In this document: one piece after another, positions 55,328 through 64,000 of the stretch | How the letters are laid out: each line of letters starts with the position of its first letter | Numbering within the stretch: position 1 is the first letter of the stretch | Source: CBDDIP01 sp965279405 | Lineage (GTDB): Bacteria; Actinomycetota; Acidimicrobiia; Acidimicrobiales; Ilumatobacteraceae | Assembly: GCA_965279405.1 (NCBI GenBank) | Contig: OZ257157.1 | Location: 1,798,001 to 1,862,000 of the forward strand | Reading direction: 5' to 3' | Length of the DNA stretch: 64,000 nt | The notes under the pieces: model-generated | What the model saw: only the letters and a program-made list of their open reading frames with translations | What the model was told of the DNA's origin: nothing | Databases searched by the model: none | Translations under genes and position numbers: made by a program

Positions 55328-55401
55328 GGGGCTATAGCTCAGTCGGTTAGAGCGCATCCCTGATAAGGATGAGGTCGCAAGTTCGATTCTTGCTAGCCCC
55401 A
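55328..55401 (+). tRNA. tRNA-Ile (anticodon GAT)
   Basis: The 74-nt cloverleaf has acceptor GGGGCTA/TAGCCCC, anticodon loop CTGATAA (GAT), and T-loop GTTCGATTC. CCA is not encoded. Its position after gyrA and the DUF3566 gene is the conserved actinobacterial one. Confidence 0.96.
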
Positions 55402-55403
55402 CG

Positions 55404-55553
55404 ATGAAGACGCTGCGTCGAGCACTCGTCGCCCTGTCGTTGGCCGGTGCCATCGCCGGGGCGCTGCGGATCCGAGGACGCGGCGGCGTGCCTCCGCAGG
55501 AGGGCGGCTGGAAGGAAGTGGCTCCAGCGTCACCGAACGCACCGAAAGCGTGA
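55404..55553 (+). CDS. Small actinobacterial membrane-anchored protein, 49 aa
   Basis: An ATG frame two bases after the tRNA reads MKTLRRALVALSLAGAIAG and ends GWKEVAPASPNAPKA. It has a basic start, one hydrophobic helix and a Trp-containing tail, like the short DLW-39-type proteins seen near this tRNA in actinobacteria (from memory). Its stop overlaps the next start as GTGA, which supports translation. It would be read from the tRNA transcript or an overlapping promoter. Confidence 0.7.
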   Translation: MKTLRRALVALSLAGAIAGALRIRGRGGVPPQEGGWKEVAPASPNAPKA

Positions 55554-56563
55554 CGATGCCGTCGGCAGGCGAGAGCTCGCCGATCGTCGCGGTCGTCGGC
55601 GCCGGCGTCACCGGCACCCAGGTGGCGCTGCGGTTGCACGATGCCGGCGTGCGCGTCGCCGTGCTGGACGAGGACGGTGGTGTCGCTTCGTCGCTGGCCA
55701 AGCGAGTGCAGGGGATCGTCCTGACAGATGAGCGCGAGCTTCGCGTCGCCGACGGGATCGTGCTCTGCCAGCCGGCTGGCCACGCCGACCTGGTGAGCGA
55801 TCTGCTGCGGGCGGGTCGCCGGGTGGTGTCGATCAGCGACGACGTCGATGACGTGCGCGAGCTGCTCGGGCTGGATCGCATCGCGCGCGCCAACCACGGC
55901 GCGCTGCTGGTCGGTGCCGGGATGTCGCCGGGGCTGTCGGCGCTGCTTGCGGTGTCGCTGTCGGTGCACGTCGTCGAGGTCGAAGAGGTGCACGTCGCCG
56001 TGCACGGCACCGCCGGGCCCGCGTGCGCTCGCCAGCACCACCGTGCGCTCGGGTCGCGCGCCGACGGGTGGCATGACGGCGAGTGGATCGAGCGGCCGGG
56101 CGGCAGCGGGCGTGAGCTGTCCTGGTTCCCGGAGCCGATCGGCGCCCACGACTGCTACCGGGCGGCGCTGGCCGATCCGCTCGTGCTGCAGCGCAGCTTC
56201 CCGACCGCGATGCGGATCAGTGCCCGCGTGTCGGCGACGCGGCGTGACCGGCTGACGGCTCGGCTGCCGATGCTCACCCCGCCGCACGCCGACGGTGATC
56301 TCGGCGCAGTGCGCGTCGAGGTGCGCGGTGCCAACGTGGATGGTGAACGGGTCAGCGTGATCGCCGGGGTTGCCGGACGGACCGGCGAAGTGGCCGGAGC
56401 CGTGGCGGCCGCCGGGTTGCGCCGTCTCCTCGGCGACGTGCCAGCCGGCGTGCACCTGACCACGTCGGCTGCTGTCGACCCGGTGGCGTTGCTGGCCGAC
56501 GCGGTGTCCTTGGGCATCACGTTGCAGGAGTTCACCGGCGTCGCCCGGCCGCTGGCCTGGTAG
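55550..56563 (+). CDS. Saccharopine-dehydrogenase-like NAD(P)-binding protein
   Basis: This 337-aa oxidoreductase has an N-terminal Rossmann motif VVGAGVTGTQVALRL and VAVLDEDGG, followed by a second domain with GAGMSPGLSALLA and GTAGPACARQ. The fold matches saccharopine dehydrogenase-like proteins. The substrate is unknown. Start GTG 55550 overlaps the small upstream gene (GTGA); ATG 55556 is an alternative. Confidence 0.8.
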   Translation: MTMPSAGESSPIVAVVGAGVTGTQVALRLHDAGVRVAVLDEDGGVASSLAKRVQGIVLTDERELRVADGIVLCQPAGHADLVSDLLRAGRRVVSISDDVDDVRELLGLDRIARANHGALLVGAGMSPGLSALLAVSLSVHVVEVEEVHVAVHGTAGPACARQHHRALGSRADGWHDGEWIERPGGSGRELSWFPEPIGAHDCYRAALADPLVLQRSFPTAMRISARVSATRRDRLTARLPMLTPPHADGDLGAVRVEVRGANVDGERVSVIAGVAGRTGEVAGAVAAAGLRRLLGDVPAGVHLTTSAAVDPVALLADAVSLGITLQEFTGVARPLAW

Positions 56564-56585
56564 GTCCGCCGGTACCCTCCACGTC

Positions 56586-57440
56586 ATGACGTCCGAACCG
56601 GTGCTGCCCTGGTTGCCGCCGGGGTTCACCCGTGTGGTCCCCGGTCGCGGCGAGCTGTTCTACCGCCACCACCGGCACCCGGATCCGTCCGCACCGACGG
56701 TCCTGCTGCTGCACGGCTGGACGGCCAGCGCCGACCTGCAGTTCTTCACCGCCTACGAGTCGCTGGCCGAGATCTGCTCGTTCGTCGCCATCGATCACCG
56801 TGGCCATGGGCGCGGTCTGCGCTCGTCGGAACCCTTCCGCCTCGAGGACGTCGCCGAGGATGCTGCAGCACTGGTCACCGATCTCGGTGTCGGCCCGGTG
56901 ATCACGATCGGCTACTCGATGGGCGGGCCGATCAGCCTGCTGATCGCCCGCGACCACCCGCGCCTGGTGCGCGGGATGATCGTCCAGGCGACTGCGCTCG
57001 AGTGGAACGCCACCATCCTCGAACGAGTGCGCTGGAAGACCGTCCGCGTTGTCGGTCCGCTGCTGCGTTCGTGGGCGTACCCGCGGTGGCTGCGCTTCGG
57101 CATCCGCAAGCTGCTCGGCGAGGGCCACCCGATCTCGCGTTACGCGCCGTGGCTGTCGGGGGAGATGCACCGCAACGACGCGTTCAGCATCGTCCAGGCC
57201 GGTCAGTCGCTGAGCCACTTCGATGCTCGCCCGTGGGCCGGCTCGCTCGGCAAGCCGGCCGCGTCGTTGATCACCTCTGCCGATCGGTTGGTCAAGCCGC
57301 GCAAGCAGCGGGCGTTGGCCAAGGCTCTGGGCGCCGAGGTGATCGAGATCGACGCCGACCACCTGTCGACCTGGGTCAACCCGGAGGAGTACGCCGTGGC
57401 GACGACGAAGCTGGTGCAGTTCGTCGCCGGGGCCAGCTGA
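56586..57440 (+). CDS. Alpha/beta-hydrolase family protein
   Basis: This 284-aa hydrolase has LLLHGWTAS (oxyanion HG), nucleophile elbow IGYSMGGPISL, a later acid (ITSADRLVK), and His in EIDADHLSTW. The triad is complete. TACCCT is 7 nt before the ATG (leaderless). The substrate is unknown; lipases, esterases and acyltransferase-like proteins share the fold. Confidence 0.88.
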   Translation: MTSEPVLPWLPPGFTRVVPGRGELFYRHHRHPDPSAPTVLLLHGWTASADLQFFTAYESLAEICSFVAIDHRGHGRGLRSSEPFRLEDVAEDAAALVTDLGVGPVITIGYSMGGPISLLIARDHPRLVRGMIVQATALEWNATILERVRWKTVRVVGPLLRSWAYPRWLRFGIRKLLGEGHPISRYAPWLSGEMHRNDAFSIVQAGQSLSHFDARPWAGSLGKPAASLITSADRLVKPRKQRALAKALGAEVIEIDADHLSTWVNPEEYAVATTKLVQFVAGAS

Positions 57441-57443
57441 CGA

Positions 57444-57968
57444 TCAGCTGTCCGACTGGTCCTTGTCGGCGCGACGCTCGAGCTCTTCGAGCCGGTTGGC
57501 CATCCGCTCGATCGCCTTGCTGATCCGCTCCAGCTGGTCCTCGAGCTCGGTCGAGGTGGCCACGTCGCCGAGCGAGATGCGCACGCTGGAGATCTCGCGA
57601 GCGAGGAACTCGGTGTCGGCCTGAGTGCGCTCGGCGACCTGGCGGTCGTAGTCGCTCTGCACCCGGTCGCGACCTTCCTGCCGGTTCTGGGCGAGCAGGA
57701 TCAGGGGCGCGGCGTACGACGCCTGCAGCGAGAGCAGCAGGGTGAGCAGCACGAGGCCACGGCCCCACGGGTCGAACGTCCAGCTGTCCGGGACGACCAG
57801 GTTCCAGCCGATCCAGGCGATGATGATGATGGTCTGCCACACCAGGAACCGGGCGGTGCCGAGGGTGCGGGCGATGGACTCGCTGAAGCGGCCGAACGCT
57901 TCCGAGTCGTAGTGCACGTCGAAGCGACGGGCTTGGCGGGGGGTGGTGAGGTCTTCACGACGCTTCAT
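57444..57968 (-). CDS. DUF1003 membrane protein
   Basis: This 174-aa protein has two membrane helices (FLVWQTIIIIAWIGWNLVV and GLVLLTLLLSLQASYAAPLIL) and a coiled-coil C-terminus (about 110-168). This is the DUF1003 layout, often linked to CBS/MgtE proteins. AAGGAGG precedes the ATG. The gene is 13 nt after the CBS gene, on the same strand. Confidence 0.9.
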   Translation of the reverse strand: MKRREDLTTPRQARRFDVHYDSEAFGRFSESIARTLGTARFLVWQTIIIIAWIGWNLVVPDSWTFDPWGRGLVLLTLLLSLQASYAAPLILLAQNRQEGRDRVQSDYDRQVAERTQADTEFLAREISSVRISLGDVATSTELEDQLERISKAIERMANRLEELERRADKDQSDS

Positions 57969-57981
57969 TTCCGGCCCTCCT

Positions 57982-59259
57982 TCATTTCAGGCCCCCTCGA
58001 CTCGTGCCACCTCCGGCGACCGCAAGGCGTTGTGCGGGGGAGACCCGGCGGCGCTGGCGCCAACCGGTGGGCAGGGTGCGGTCGAGCACGTCGTCGACGG
58101 TGATGGCACCGAGCAGCGAACCGTCCTCGTCGCACACGCCGACGCTGAGCATGTTGTAGCTGGCCAGGCGCTCGGCGACCTCGCGCTCGGACAGGTCGGG
58201 GGTGATCGTCGGCTCCTCCTCCAGGCAGCGGCCGAGCTCCATGCTCGGCGGCTCGCGCAGGAGGCGCTGGAAGTGCACGACGCCGAGGTACGCGCCGGTC
58301 GGCGGCTTGTACGGCGGCTGGACGACGAACACCTGGGCGGCGATCGAGACCAGCCACTCCGGGTCGCGGATCTCGGCCAGTGCCTGGGCGACGGTGGCCG
58401 TCGGCCCGAGGATGATGATGTCCGGCGTCATCAGCGCGCCGGCGGTGCCCTCGTCGTAGGCCAGGAGACGGCGCATGACGTCGGCGTCCTCCTCGTCCAT
58501 GGCGGCCAGCACCCGGCTGCGCTGCTCGCCCGGCATCTCGGCGAGCAGGTCGGCGAGGTCGTCGACCTCCATCTCGTCGAGCACGTTGATCAGGCGCTCC
58601 ATGTCGAGGCCTTCGATGATGCGCAGCTGCTCGGCCTCGGGCAGCTCCTCGAGCAGGTCGGCGAGGCGCTCGTCGTCCATGGCTTCGGCGAGTTGCTTGC
58701 GCTGGTTCATCGGCAGGGCGCGCAGGATGCCGGCGACGTCGCTCGGGTGCATGTCGCGCAGGCGGGCCACCTCGGCGGCGACGTCCGAGCCGGCGACGGC
58801 GGAGAACAGGTTGGGCAGGTCGGCGAAGTCGACGAGGCGGTAGCTGGGGCGGCGGCGCAGTGCGCTGCGCCGGGCGAGACGGACCTTGGCGGGCTCCCAC
58901 CAGGTGTGCCGGCTGTCGCCCATGGCCCGCAGGGCGACGTCGCTGACGGTCTCGTCGCCGATCTTCTTGTCGATGATGTCGCGCCCGATGAGCACCTCGC
59001 CGGTGCGTGGCTTGAACGGGTTGAGGTCGACGTCCCAGCTGCGCAGGCGGGCGCCGTCGTTGTCGAGGGTGGCGATGCGCGCCGCGTTGACGAAGATCCG
59101 CCGGCGCTGGCTGGTGGCGACGAAGCCGAGCACTCGCGCCTCGCCGCCGCGGCCGGCGGGGATGACGACGATGTCCTCGAGGCGACCGATGGGGCTGCCA
59201 CCGGCGTCGAGCAGGGGCAAGCGCATCACCCTGAACGCGTAGACGAGGTCGCTTGCCAT
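57982..59259 (-). CDS. MgtE-N and CBS domain protein without a channel
   Basis: This 425-aa cytosolic protein has an N-terminal PRC-barrel-like part (PLLDAGGSPIGRLEDIVVI), an MgtE-N helical repeat (MHPSDVAGILRALPMNQRK, LADLLEELPEAEQ), and two CBS domains (MTPDIIILGPTATVAQALA; LSEREVAERLASYNMLSVGV). MgtE is a Mg2+ channel whose cytosolic part has the same order, but no membrane segments follow here. It may sense Mg2+ and act on the DUF1003 partner encoded next. Confidence 0.88.
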   Translation of the reverse strand: MASDLVYAFRVMRLPLLDAGGSPIGRLEDIVVIPAGRGGEARVLGFVATSQRRRIFVNAARIATLDNDGARLRSWDVDLNPFKPRTGEVLIGRDIIDKKIGDETVSDVALRAMGDSRHTWWEPAKVRLARRSALRRRPSYRLVDFADLPNLFSAVAGSDVAAEVARLRDMHPSDVAGILRALPMNQRKQLAEAMDDERLADLLEELPEAEQLRIIEGLDMERLINVLDEMEVDDLADLLAEMPGEQRSRVLAAMDEEDADVMRRLLAYDEGTAGALMTPDIIILGPTATVAQALAEIRDPEWLVSIAAQVFVVQPPYKPPTGAYLGVVHFQRLLREPPSMELGRCLEEEPTITPDLSEREVAERLASYNMLSVGVCDEDGSLLGAITVDDVLDRTLPTGWRQRRRVSPAQRLAVAGGGTSRGGLK

Positions 59260-59382
59260 GGGCCAAGGCTACCCCCGTGGGTCCCCGCAATCCGGGCCGA
59301 TAGCAGGGGCGATACGCGCGCCGGTGAACCTCCGACGGATTGCCTGACGATCCGTTGGACGGTGATCGGTAGCGTGCTCGCC

Positions 59383-60618
59383 ATGCGCGTCCGCCACACC
59401 TCGGCGTCGCGCGCCCTGCGACGGCGGGTGCTGACGTTCGGGTTGCTGACCGCGTTGATGGCCTCCGGCTACGGCGTGATGTTCACGATGCTCGACGACT
59501 TCCGTGACGACTACGGGATCAGGGGCACGTGGCTGGGGCTGATCGTGTCCGTCGGCTTCATCGCCGCGTTCATCACCCAGACGCTGATCGCCCCGTTCGC
59601 CGACCGCGGCTACGCCCGCCGCCTGGTCTACGCAGGGCTGATGTTCAACGTGGTGGGCCTGATCGGGATGGCCACGAGCGAGACGACCGCGCCGCTGCTC
59701 GGGTCGCGGTTCATCATGGGGCTGGGGGTCGGGATGGCCTACCCGGCCATCCGCCGCATCGTCATCCTCTCCGACCCGACCAACCTGGGCGGCAACCTGG
59801 GGATGATGCTGTCGGCCGACGTCACCGGCTTCGCCGCCGGCCCGGCGCTGTCGGCGGTGTTGGTCAAGCCGTTCGGCCTGGCGGCACCGTTCCTCGTGAT
59901 CGCCGTGCTGATCGTCTGCTGCCTTCCCGTCGTGGCGCGGGTGAAGGTCACCGAGAGCGCCACGGTCCCGTCGTCGCGGTTCGCTTTCGACCTGCTGCGG
60001 CACCGCCCGTTCGCCGCTGCGCTGCTGATGGGCTCGGCGGTGTTCATGATGATCGGCACGTTCGACGCGCTGTGGTCGGTGGTGCTCGACGACCTGAACG
60101 CGGCGGACTGGATGTCCAACATCGGCATCACCCTGTTCGCCCTGCCGCTGATCTTCCTCGGCTCGACGGGCGGCCGGCTGGCTCAGCGCGTCGGCCCGTA
60201 CCGGCTCGGCTCGTTCGGCCTCCTCCTCGGCGCGGGGTACATCTTCTGCTACGGCGTGATGCCGACCGGCCTGGCGATGCTCGGCGTCGGGCTGGTGCAC
60301 GCGATCACCGACGGGTTCACCGTGTCCTCGACCGGCGTGGCGGTGGGCATGGTCACTCCGGCCGACCGCCAGGCATCCGGCCAGGGTCTGCTCGGCGCGA
60401 CGGAGACGCTGACGGCTGGCATCACCGCCGGTGTGGCCGGTGTCCTCTACGAGCACTTCGGTCGCTTCGCGGCATACACCGCGTGTGCGGTGTGCATGGT
60501 CGGGCTGGTGGTCGCTTCCCGGGCGCTGGTCGGTGGCAGCTGGCGGATGCGCGGTGAACCGGTGCCGATGGGCGGCGTTCAGCCGGCGGCGGAGACCTCG
60601 ACCAGCGTGTCGCTGTAG
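59383..60618 (+). CDS. MFS transporter
   Basis: This 411-aa transporter has twelve hydrophobic segments; the MFS A-motif is at the 2-3 loop (APFADRGYARRLV) and a second copy-like LAQRVGPYRLG at loop 8-9. The substrate is unknown. TAGCGT is 7 nt before the ATG (leaderless). The open frame far upstream to 57943 is antisense to the CBS gene and rejected. Its last 40 bp overlap the next gene tail-to-tail. Confidence 0.92.
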   Translation: MRVRHTSASRALRRRVLTFGLLTALMASGYGVMFTMLDDFRDDYGIRGTWLGLIVSVGFIAAFITQTLIAPFADRGYARRLVYAGLMFNVVGLIGMATSETTAPLLGSRFIMGLGVGMAYPAIRRIVILSDPTNLGGNLGMMLSADVTGFAAGPALSAVLVKPFGLAAPFLVIAVLIVCCLPVVARVKVTESATVPSSRFAFDLLRHRPFAAALLMGSAVFMMIGTFDALWSVVLDDLNAADWMSNIGITLFALPLIFLGSTGGRLAQRVGPYRLGSFGLLLGAGYIFCYGVMPTGLAMLGVGLVHAITDGFTVSSTGVAVGMVTPADRQASGQGLLGATETLTAGITAGVAGVLYEHFGRFAAYTACAVCMVGLVVASRALVGGSWRMRGEPVPMGGVQPAAETSTSVSL

Positions 60619-62666
60619 GCCACGCCGCCGCCCCAGTCGGTCAGCGTGTCGTTGGTCAGCGAGTTGGCCACCATCCCGTCGGTGTGCTGCGCGCTCCACC
60701 AGCCGAACGGGATCGCGACCACGCCGGGGCGGACCCGGGTGCTGATCCGAACCGGCACCTGGACGCGGGCCCGGTCGTTGAAGACGGTCGCCTGCTGGCC
60801 GTCCGCCAGACCGCGTGACGCGGCGTCGTCGGCGCTGAGCTCGACGAACGGGCCGCCCTCGAGCGGACCGTGCTTGGGCAGCTGCGAGTAGCCGGAGTTG
60901 AGGAAGCGGGTGTGCTGCTTCGGCGTGAGCAGCATCAACGGGAAGCGGGCTGCCAGCTCCGGGTTGCCGGCGGGCGACTCGCGCGGCGCGACGAACGTCG
61001 GCAGTGCCGGCTGACCCATGGTCACCAGCGCCTCGCTGAGCAGCTCGACCTTGCCGCTGGCGGTCGGGAACTCGCCGTCGGCGAACGGACGACCGTCCTC
61101 GGGATACGGCACGCGCCACCAGCCGGTGCGGCGCAGCTCGTCGAGGTCGACGTCGGGGAGCCCGGCGCGCAGCGCGGTGAGGTCGTCGTCGAACAGCTCG
61201 GGTTCGGTGAAGCCCATCGCCGCGGCGAGCCGGCGGTGCAGCTCGCTGTTGCTGACGCTCTCGCCGAGTGGGGCGATGGCCGCCTCGTTCCATCCGATCC
61301 AGAGGTGGCCCCACGAGGTGACGACGTCGGTGGCCTCGATCTGCGTGGTGGCCGGCAGGACGATGTCGGCGTAGCGGGCTGTGTCGGTGAGGAACTGGTC
61401 GTGAACGACGGTGAACAGGTCGTCGCGCTCGACGCCCCGGCGGATGAGCTCCGCGTTGGGGGTGATGACGAGCGGGTTGCAGTTCCACACGACCATCGCC
61501 TTGACCGGTGGTGTCAGCGGTTCGGGCGCGGTGTCGGTGAGGATCTCGCCGAGGCGGCTCATGTTCAGCCAGCGCGGCCGGCGCCCGTCGAGCAGCTCGG
61601 GCTTGCTGAGCGCGCGGTCGTCGACGAACGGTGAGCTCCACACGCCGACGGAGCGGGCGTACCCGCCACCGCGGTGCTGCCAGGCGCCGATCAAGGCGGG
61701 CAGGCAGGCCAGCGTGCGGAAGAACATCGCCCCGTTCTCGTGGTGCTCGGCGCCGATCAGCGTGCGGATCGCGGCCGGACGGATCGTGCCGTACTGCGTG
61801 GCCAGCCGCTCGACGTCGACCGCCTCGAGCCCGCACACCGCGGCGGCGCGCTCCGGCGTCCACTCTCGTACGTGCTCGCTGAGCTGGTCGAAGCCCACCG
61901 TGTGAGCGGCCACCCAGTCGTGATCGACGAGCCCGTCGCGGATCAGCACGTGCATCATCGACAGCATCAGGGCGATGTCGGTGCCCGGCTTGGGTTGGAT
62001 GAACCAGTCGGCGTCATCGGCGGTGAGGGTGCGGATCGGGTCGATGACGACGATCTGCGCGCCGTCGGCGCGAGCCGCCTGCAACGTGGGCCACAGGTGG
62101 CGGTTGGTCAGCTTGGTGTTGGTGCCCCACAGGATGATCAGCTTCGAGTGGCGCAGCTCCTGCGGGTCGAGGGCCCGTGCGGTGCCGTTGGTCATCGTCA
62201 CCCCGGCGCCGACGGTGGCGCCGCAGATGTTGCGCACGAGACGTGTGCCGCCGAGCCGGTTCCAGAAGCGGTTGGGGTAGTAGATCGACAGGACGCTCTG
62301 GTTGCCGGCGTCGCTGTACGGCATGATCGCCTCGGCGCCGTGCTCGTCGATGATGGCGTGGAAGCGGGTGGCGATCTCGCCGAGCGCGTCGTCCCACGAG
62401 ATCGGCTCGAAGCGGCCCTCGCCTTTCGCGCCGACGCGACGCAGCGGGGTGAGGACGCGGTCGGGGCTGTGCACGCGATCGAGGAAGCGGTTGACCTTCG
62501 GGCACAGCTCACCCTTGGAGTACGGGTGGTCGGGGTTCCCGCGCAGCTGCACGGCGACCGGCCCGCGCTCGCCGTGTTCGACCGTGACCTGCCAGCCGCA
62601 GCTGTCCGGGCAGTCGTGGTGGCAGGTCCCGTGCACGCTCGTCGTGTCCGTCGTCGTGCTGGTCAT
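60579..62666 (-). CDS. Molybdopterin-dependent oxidoreductase
   Basis: This 695-aa enzyme of the DMSO-reductase/formate dehydrogenase superfamily has the 4Fe-4S motif CHHDCPDSCGW, then ELCPKVNRFL. It has Mo-cofactor contacts such as ILWGTNTKLTNRH and a C-terminal Molydop_binding domain (FNDRARVQVPVRIST). No Tat signal is visible, so it is cytosolic. The substrate is unknown. It runs convergent to the MFS gene with a 40-bp overlap. Confidence 0.92.
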   Translation of the reverse strand: MTSTTTDTTSVHGTCHHDCPDSCGWQVTVEHGERGPVAVQLRGNPDHPYSKGELCPKVNRFLDRVHSPDRVLTPLRRVGAKGEGRFEPISWDDALGEIATRFHAIIDEHGAEAIMPYSDAGNQSVLSIYYPNRFWNRLGGTRLVRNICGATVGAGVTMTNGTARALDPQELRHSKLIILWGTNTKLTNRHLWPTLQAARADGAQIVVIDPIRTLTADDADWFIQPKPGTDIALMLSMMHVLIRDGLVDHDWVAAHTVGFDQLSEHVREWTPERAAAVCGLEAVDVERLATQYGTIRPAAIRTLIGAEHHENGAMFFRTLACLPALIGAWQHRGGGYARSVGVWSSPFVDDRALSKPELLDGRRPRWLNMSRLGEILTDTAPEPLTPPVKAMVVWNCNPLVITPNAELIRRGVERDDLFTVVHDQFLTDTARYADIVLPATTQIEATDVVTSWGHLWIGWNEAAIAPLGESVSNSELHRRLAAAMGFTEPELFDDDLTALRAGLPDVDLDELRRTGWWRVPYPEDGRPFADGEFPTASGKVELLSEALVTMGQPALPTFVAPRESPAGNPELAARFPLMLLTPKQHTRFLNSGYSQLPKHGPLEGGPFVELSADDAASRGLADGQQATVFNDRARVQVPVRISTRVRPGVVAIPFGWWSAQHTDGMVANSLTNDTLTDWGGGVAYSDTLVEVSAAG

Positions 62667-62828
62667 GACCGGACGCTAGGCGAGACGATCGTCAGGAGGG
62701 CCTCAGGATTCGCGCGTCGAGCGCGAAATCGTCACACGTTCGACCTCGTAAAACTGTGACGCGCGCCACTAGGTTCACCCATCCGGGTTCTCGGACGGGA
62801 CTCGGGCAGGCACGAAGGGGCAAGCGAG

Positions 62829-64000
62829 ATGGGCGACTTCGATGTGGTCATCCGCGGCGGCACGGTGATCGATGGGACGGGCGCGCCCGGGTTCATCGGT
62901 GATGTCGGCATCATCGGCGATCGCATCGTCGAGGTCAGCGCGCACATCAGCGGCACCGGCACGACGGAGATCGACGCCACCGGCCGGCTCGTCACGCCGG
63001 GCTTCGTCGACATCCACACCCACCTGGACGCGCAGCTGGCGTGGGATCCGGTGGGTTCGAGCAGCTGCTACCACGGCGTGACGAGCGTGGTGATGGGCAA
63101 CTGCGGCGTGACGTTCGCGCCGTGCAAGCCGGAGGATCGCACCTACCTGGCCGAGCTGATGGAGAGCGTCGAGGACATCCCGCGCGACGCGATCATGAGC
63201 GGTCTGCCGTGGGATTGGGTGACCTACGGCGAGTACCTCAGCAGCGTCGGGCGGATGCCGAAGGGCATCAACGTCGGCGGCATGGTCGGCCACTGCGCGC
63301 TGCGCCAGTACGCGATGGGCGATCGGGCGCTCGACCAGGCCGAGCCGACCGCGGACGACATGGCGACGATGGTCGAGCTGCTCGACGAGGCGATGCGCGG
63401 TGGAGCGCTCGGCTTCTCCACCAGCCGGACGTACCTGCACAAGGTGCCCGACGGCCGACCGGTGCCCGGCACCTACGCCCAGCCGGACGAGCTGTACGCG
63501 TTCGCCGACGTGCTCGGCCGCCACGGCGCCGGCGTGTTCGAGAGCGCCAGCCGCATCGGCGAGGGCGAGCGCGACGACGTCGACGTGCCCAAGACGCGCG
63601 CCGAGCTGGCGTGGATGGGTGAGGTCAGCCGTCGCAGTGGTCGCCCGGTGAGCTTCGGGCTGACCCAGCACGACAGCCGCCCCGACCTGTACTCGCGCGT
63701 CATCGAGTTCGCCAAGGAGGAGAACCTCCTCGGCGCGACGGTGCGGCCGCAGACCACGGCGCGCAGCGTCGGTATCCTGTTCAGCCTCGACACGCGCACC
63801 GTGTTCGATCGGGCCCCGTCATGGAAGACGCTGCGTGGCTACGTCAACGGCAAGAAGATGGTCGCCATCCGCGACGCTGCGTTCCGCTCCAAGCTGATCG
63901 CCGAGGCCGACGCGATCGAGCCGGGCCTCGACCTCGGGCAGCTGTTCATCGTCGGCCAGAGCACGAAGTCCGGTGCGATCGACGCGCGCTACGACCTCGA
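62829..64000 (+). CDS. N-acyl-D-amino-acid deacylase-like amidohydrolase, truncated by window end
   Basis: The first 390 residues are present. The fold is amidohydrolase: VVIRGGTVIDGTGAPG, then zinc-binding DIHTHLDAQ, GNCGVTFAPC (Cys of the D-aminoacylase subgroup), and GALGFSTSRTYLH. D-aminoacylases hydrolyse N-acyl D-amino acids or hydantoin-like rings. AAGGGG is upstream; TAGGTT (62770-62775) is a candidate -10. The C-terminal part lies outside the window. Confidence 0.88.
   Translation, partial: MGDFDVVIRGGTVIDGTGAPGFIGDVGIIGDRIVEVSAHISGTGTTEIDATGRLVTPGFVDIHTHLDAQLAWDPVGSSSCYHGVTSVVMGNCGVTFAPCKPEDRTYLAELMESVEDIPRDAIMSGLPWDWVTYGEYLSSVGRMPKGINVGGMVGHCALRQYAMGDRALDQAEPTADDMATMVELLDEAMRGGALGFSTSRTYLHKVPDGRPVPGTYAQPDELYAFADVLGRHGAGVFESASRIGEGERDDVDVPKTRAELAWMGEVSRRSGRPVSFGLTQHDSRPDLYSRVIEFAKEENLLGATVRPQTTARSVGILFSLDTRTVFDRAPSWKTLRGYVNGKKMVAIRDAAFRSKLIAEADAIEPGLDLGQLFIVGQSTKSGAIDARYDL

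Overview
The window is GC-rich chromosomal DNA around a bacterial replication origin. Gene order marks it as an actinobacterium: rpmH, rnpA, yidD, yidC, jag and rsmG lie on one side of dnaA, and dnaN, recF, a DUF721 gene, gyrB, gyrA, a DUF3566 gene and tRNA-Ile on the other. The parB-parA pair, the trxB-trxA-amidase set, a sigma/anti-sigma pair, the CCA-adding enzyme and the rpsF-ssb-rpsR-rplI-dnaB cluster are also here. This matches the oriC neighbourhood of Mycobacterium and Streptomyces with local changes. A member of Acidimicrobiia (Ilumatobacter-like) is my best guess, by inference only.

Layout. 0-6 kb: an ABC exporter operon with a His-rich mini-protein, divergent from a large LuxR-type ATPase regulator, then a VapBC pair and an SDR dehydrogenase. 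6-14 kb: tRNA-Arg, a four-unit hairpin repeat array, a LysM/lytic transglycosylase protein, an M14 peptidase, tRNA-Ser, an ABC-F protein and several small or unknown genes. 14-19 kb: dnaB, rplI, rpsR, ssb and rpsF, then DinB-like, zinc-ribbon and DUF5318 genes. 19-25 kb: a methyltransferase, a membrane GGDEF-EAL protein, the CCA-adding enzyme and an HDAC-family hydrolase. 25-35 kb: a rightward envelope/redox block with GNAT, a secreted DUF6049-like protein, DegV, a receptor Ser/Thr kinase, ECF sigma, anti-sigma, trxB, trxA and a CwlM-like pseudo-amidase. 35-38 kb: parB and parA, then about 0.95 kb without genes holding four parS sites among tandem hairpin repeats. 38-46.5 kb: the oriC core. 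46.5-49 kb: a small accessory patch (PH-like membrane protein, SUKH-domain protein, repeated fragments). 49-55.5 kb: gyrB, gyrA, a TadE-like gene, a DUF3566 gene and tRNA-Ile. 55.5-64 kb: metabolic and membrane genes, ending in a truncated D-aminoacylase-like amidohydrolase.

Expression. At least 14 genes have a TANNNT -10 element followed by 6-8 nt and then directly by ATG or GTG, the signature of leaderless mRNAs. Within operons most genes overlap by four bases (NTGA). In two cases (yidD and the cwlM-like gene) the only start that keeps the conserved N-terminus is a non-standard codon: CTG in CTGA for both, with an SD-linked ATT as a second option for the cwlM-like gene. A sigma-factor gene has a perfect leaderless promoter that points at an ATC codon.

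How the parts may fit. The kinase lies where mycobacteria have the MurJ/pseudokinase fusion. It keeps an active-looking kinase domain and a similar ectodomain, and it shares the locus with a peptidoglycan-binding amidase homologue that has lost its zinc ligands. This suggests a kinase/pseudo-enzyme module controlling wall synthesis. ParA, ParB and the clustered parS sites would handle origin segregation, and DnaA boxes occur in four intergenic regions and inside parB.
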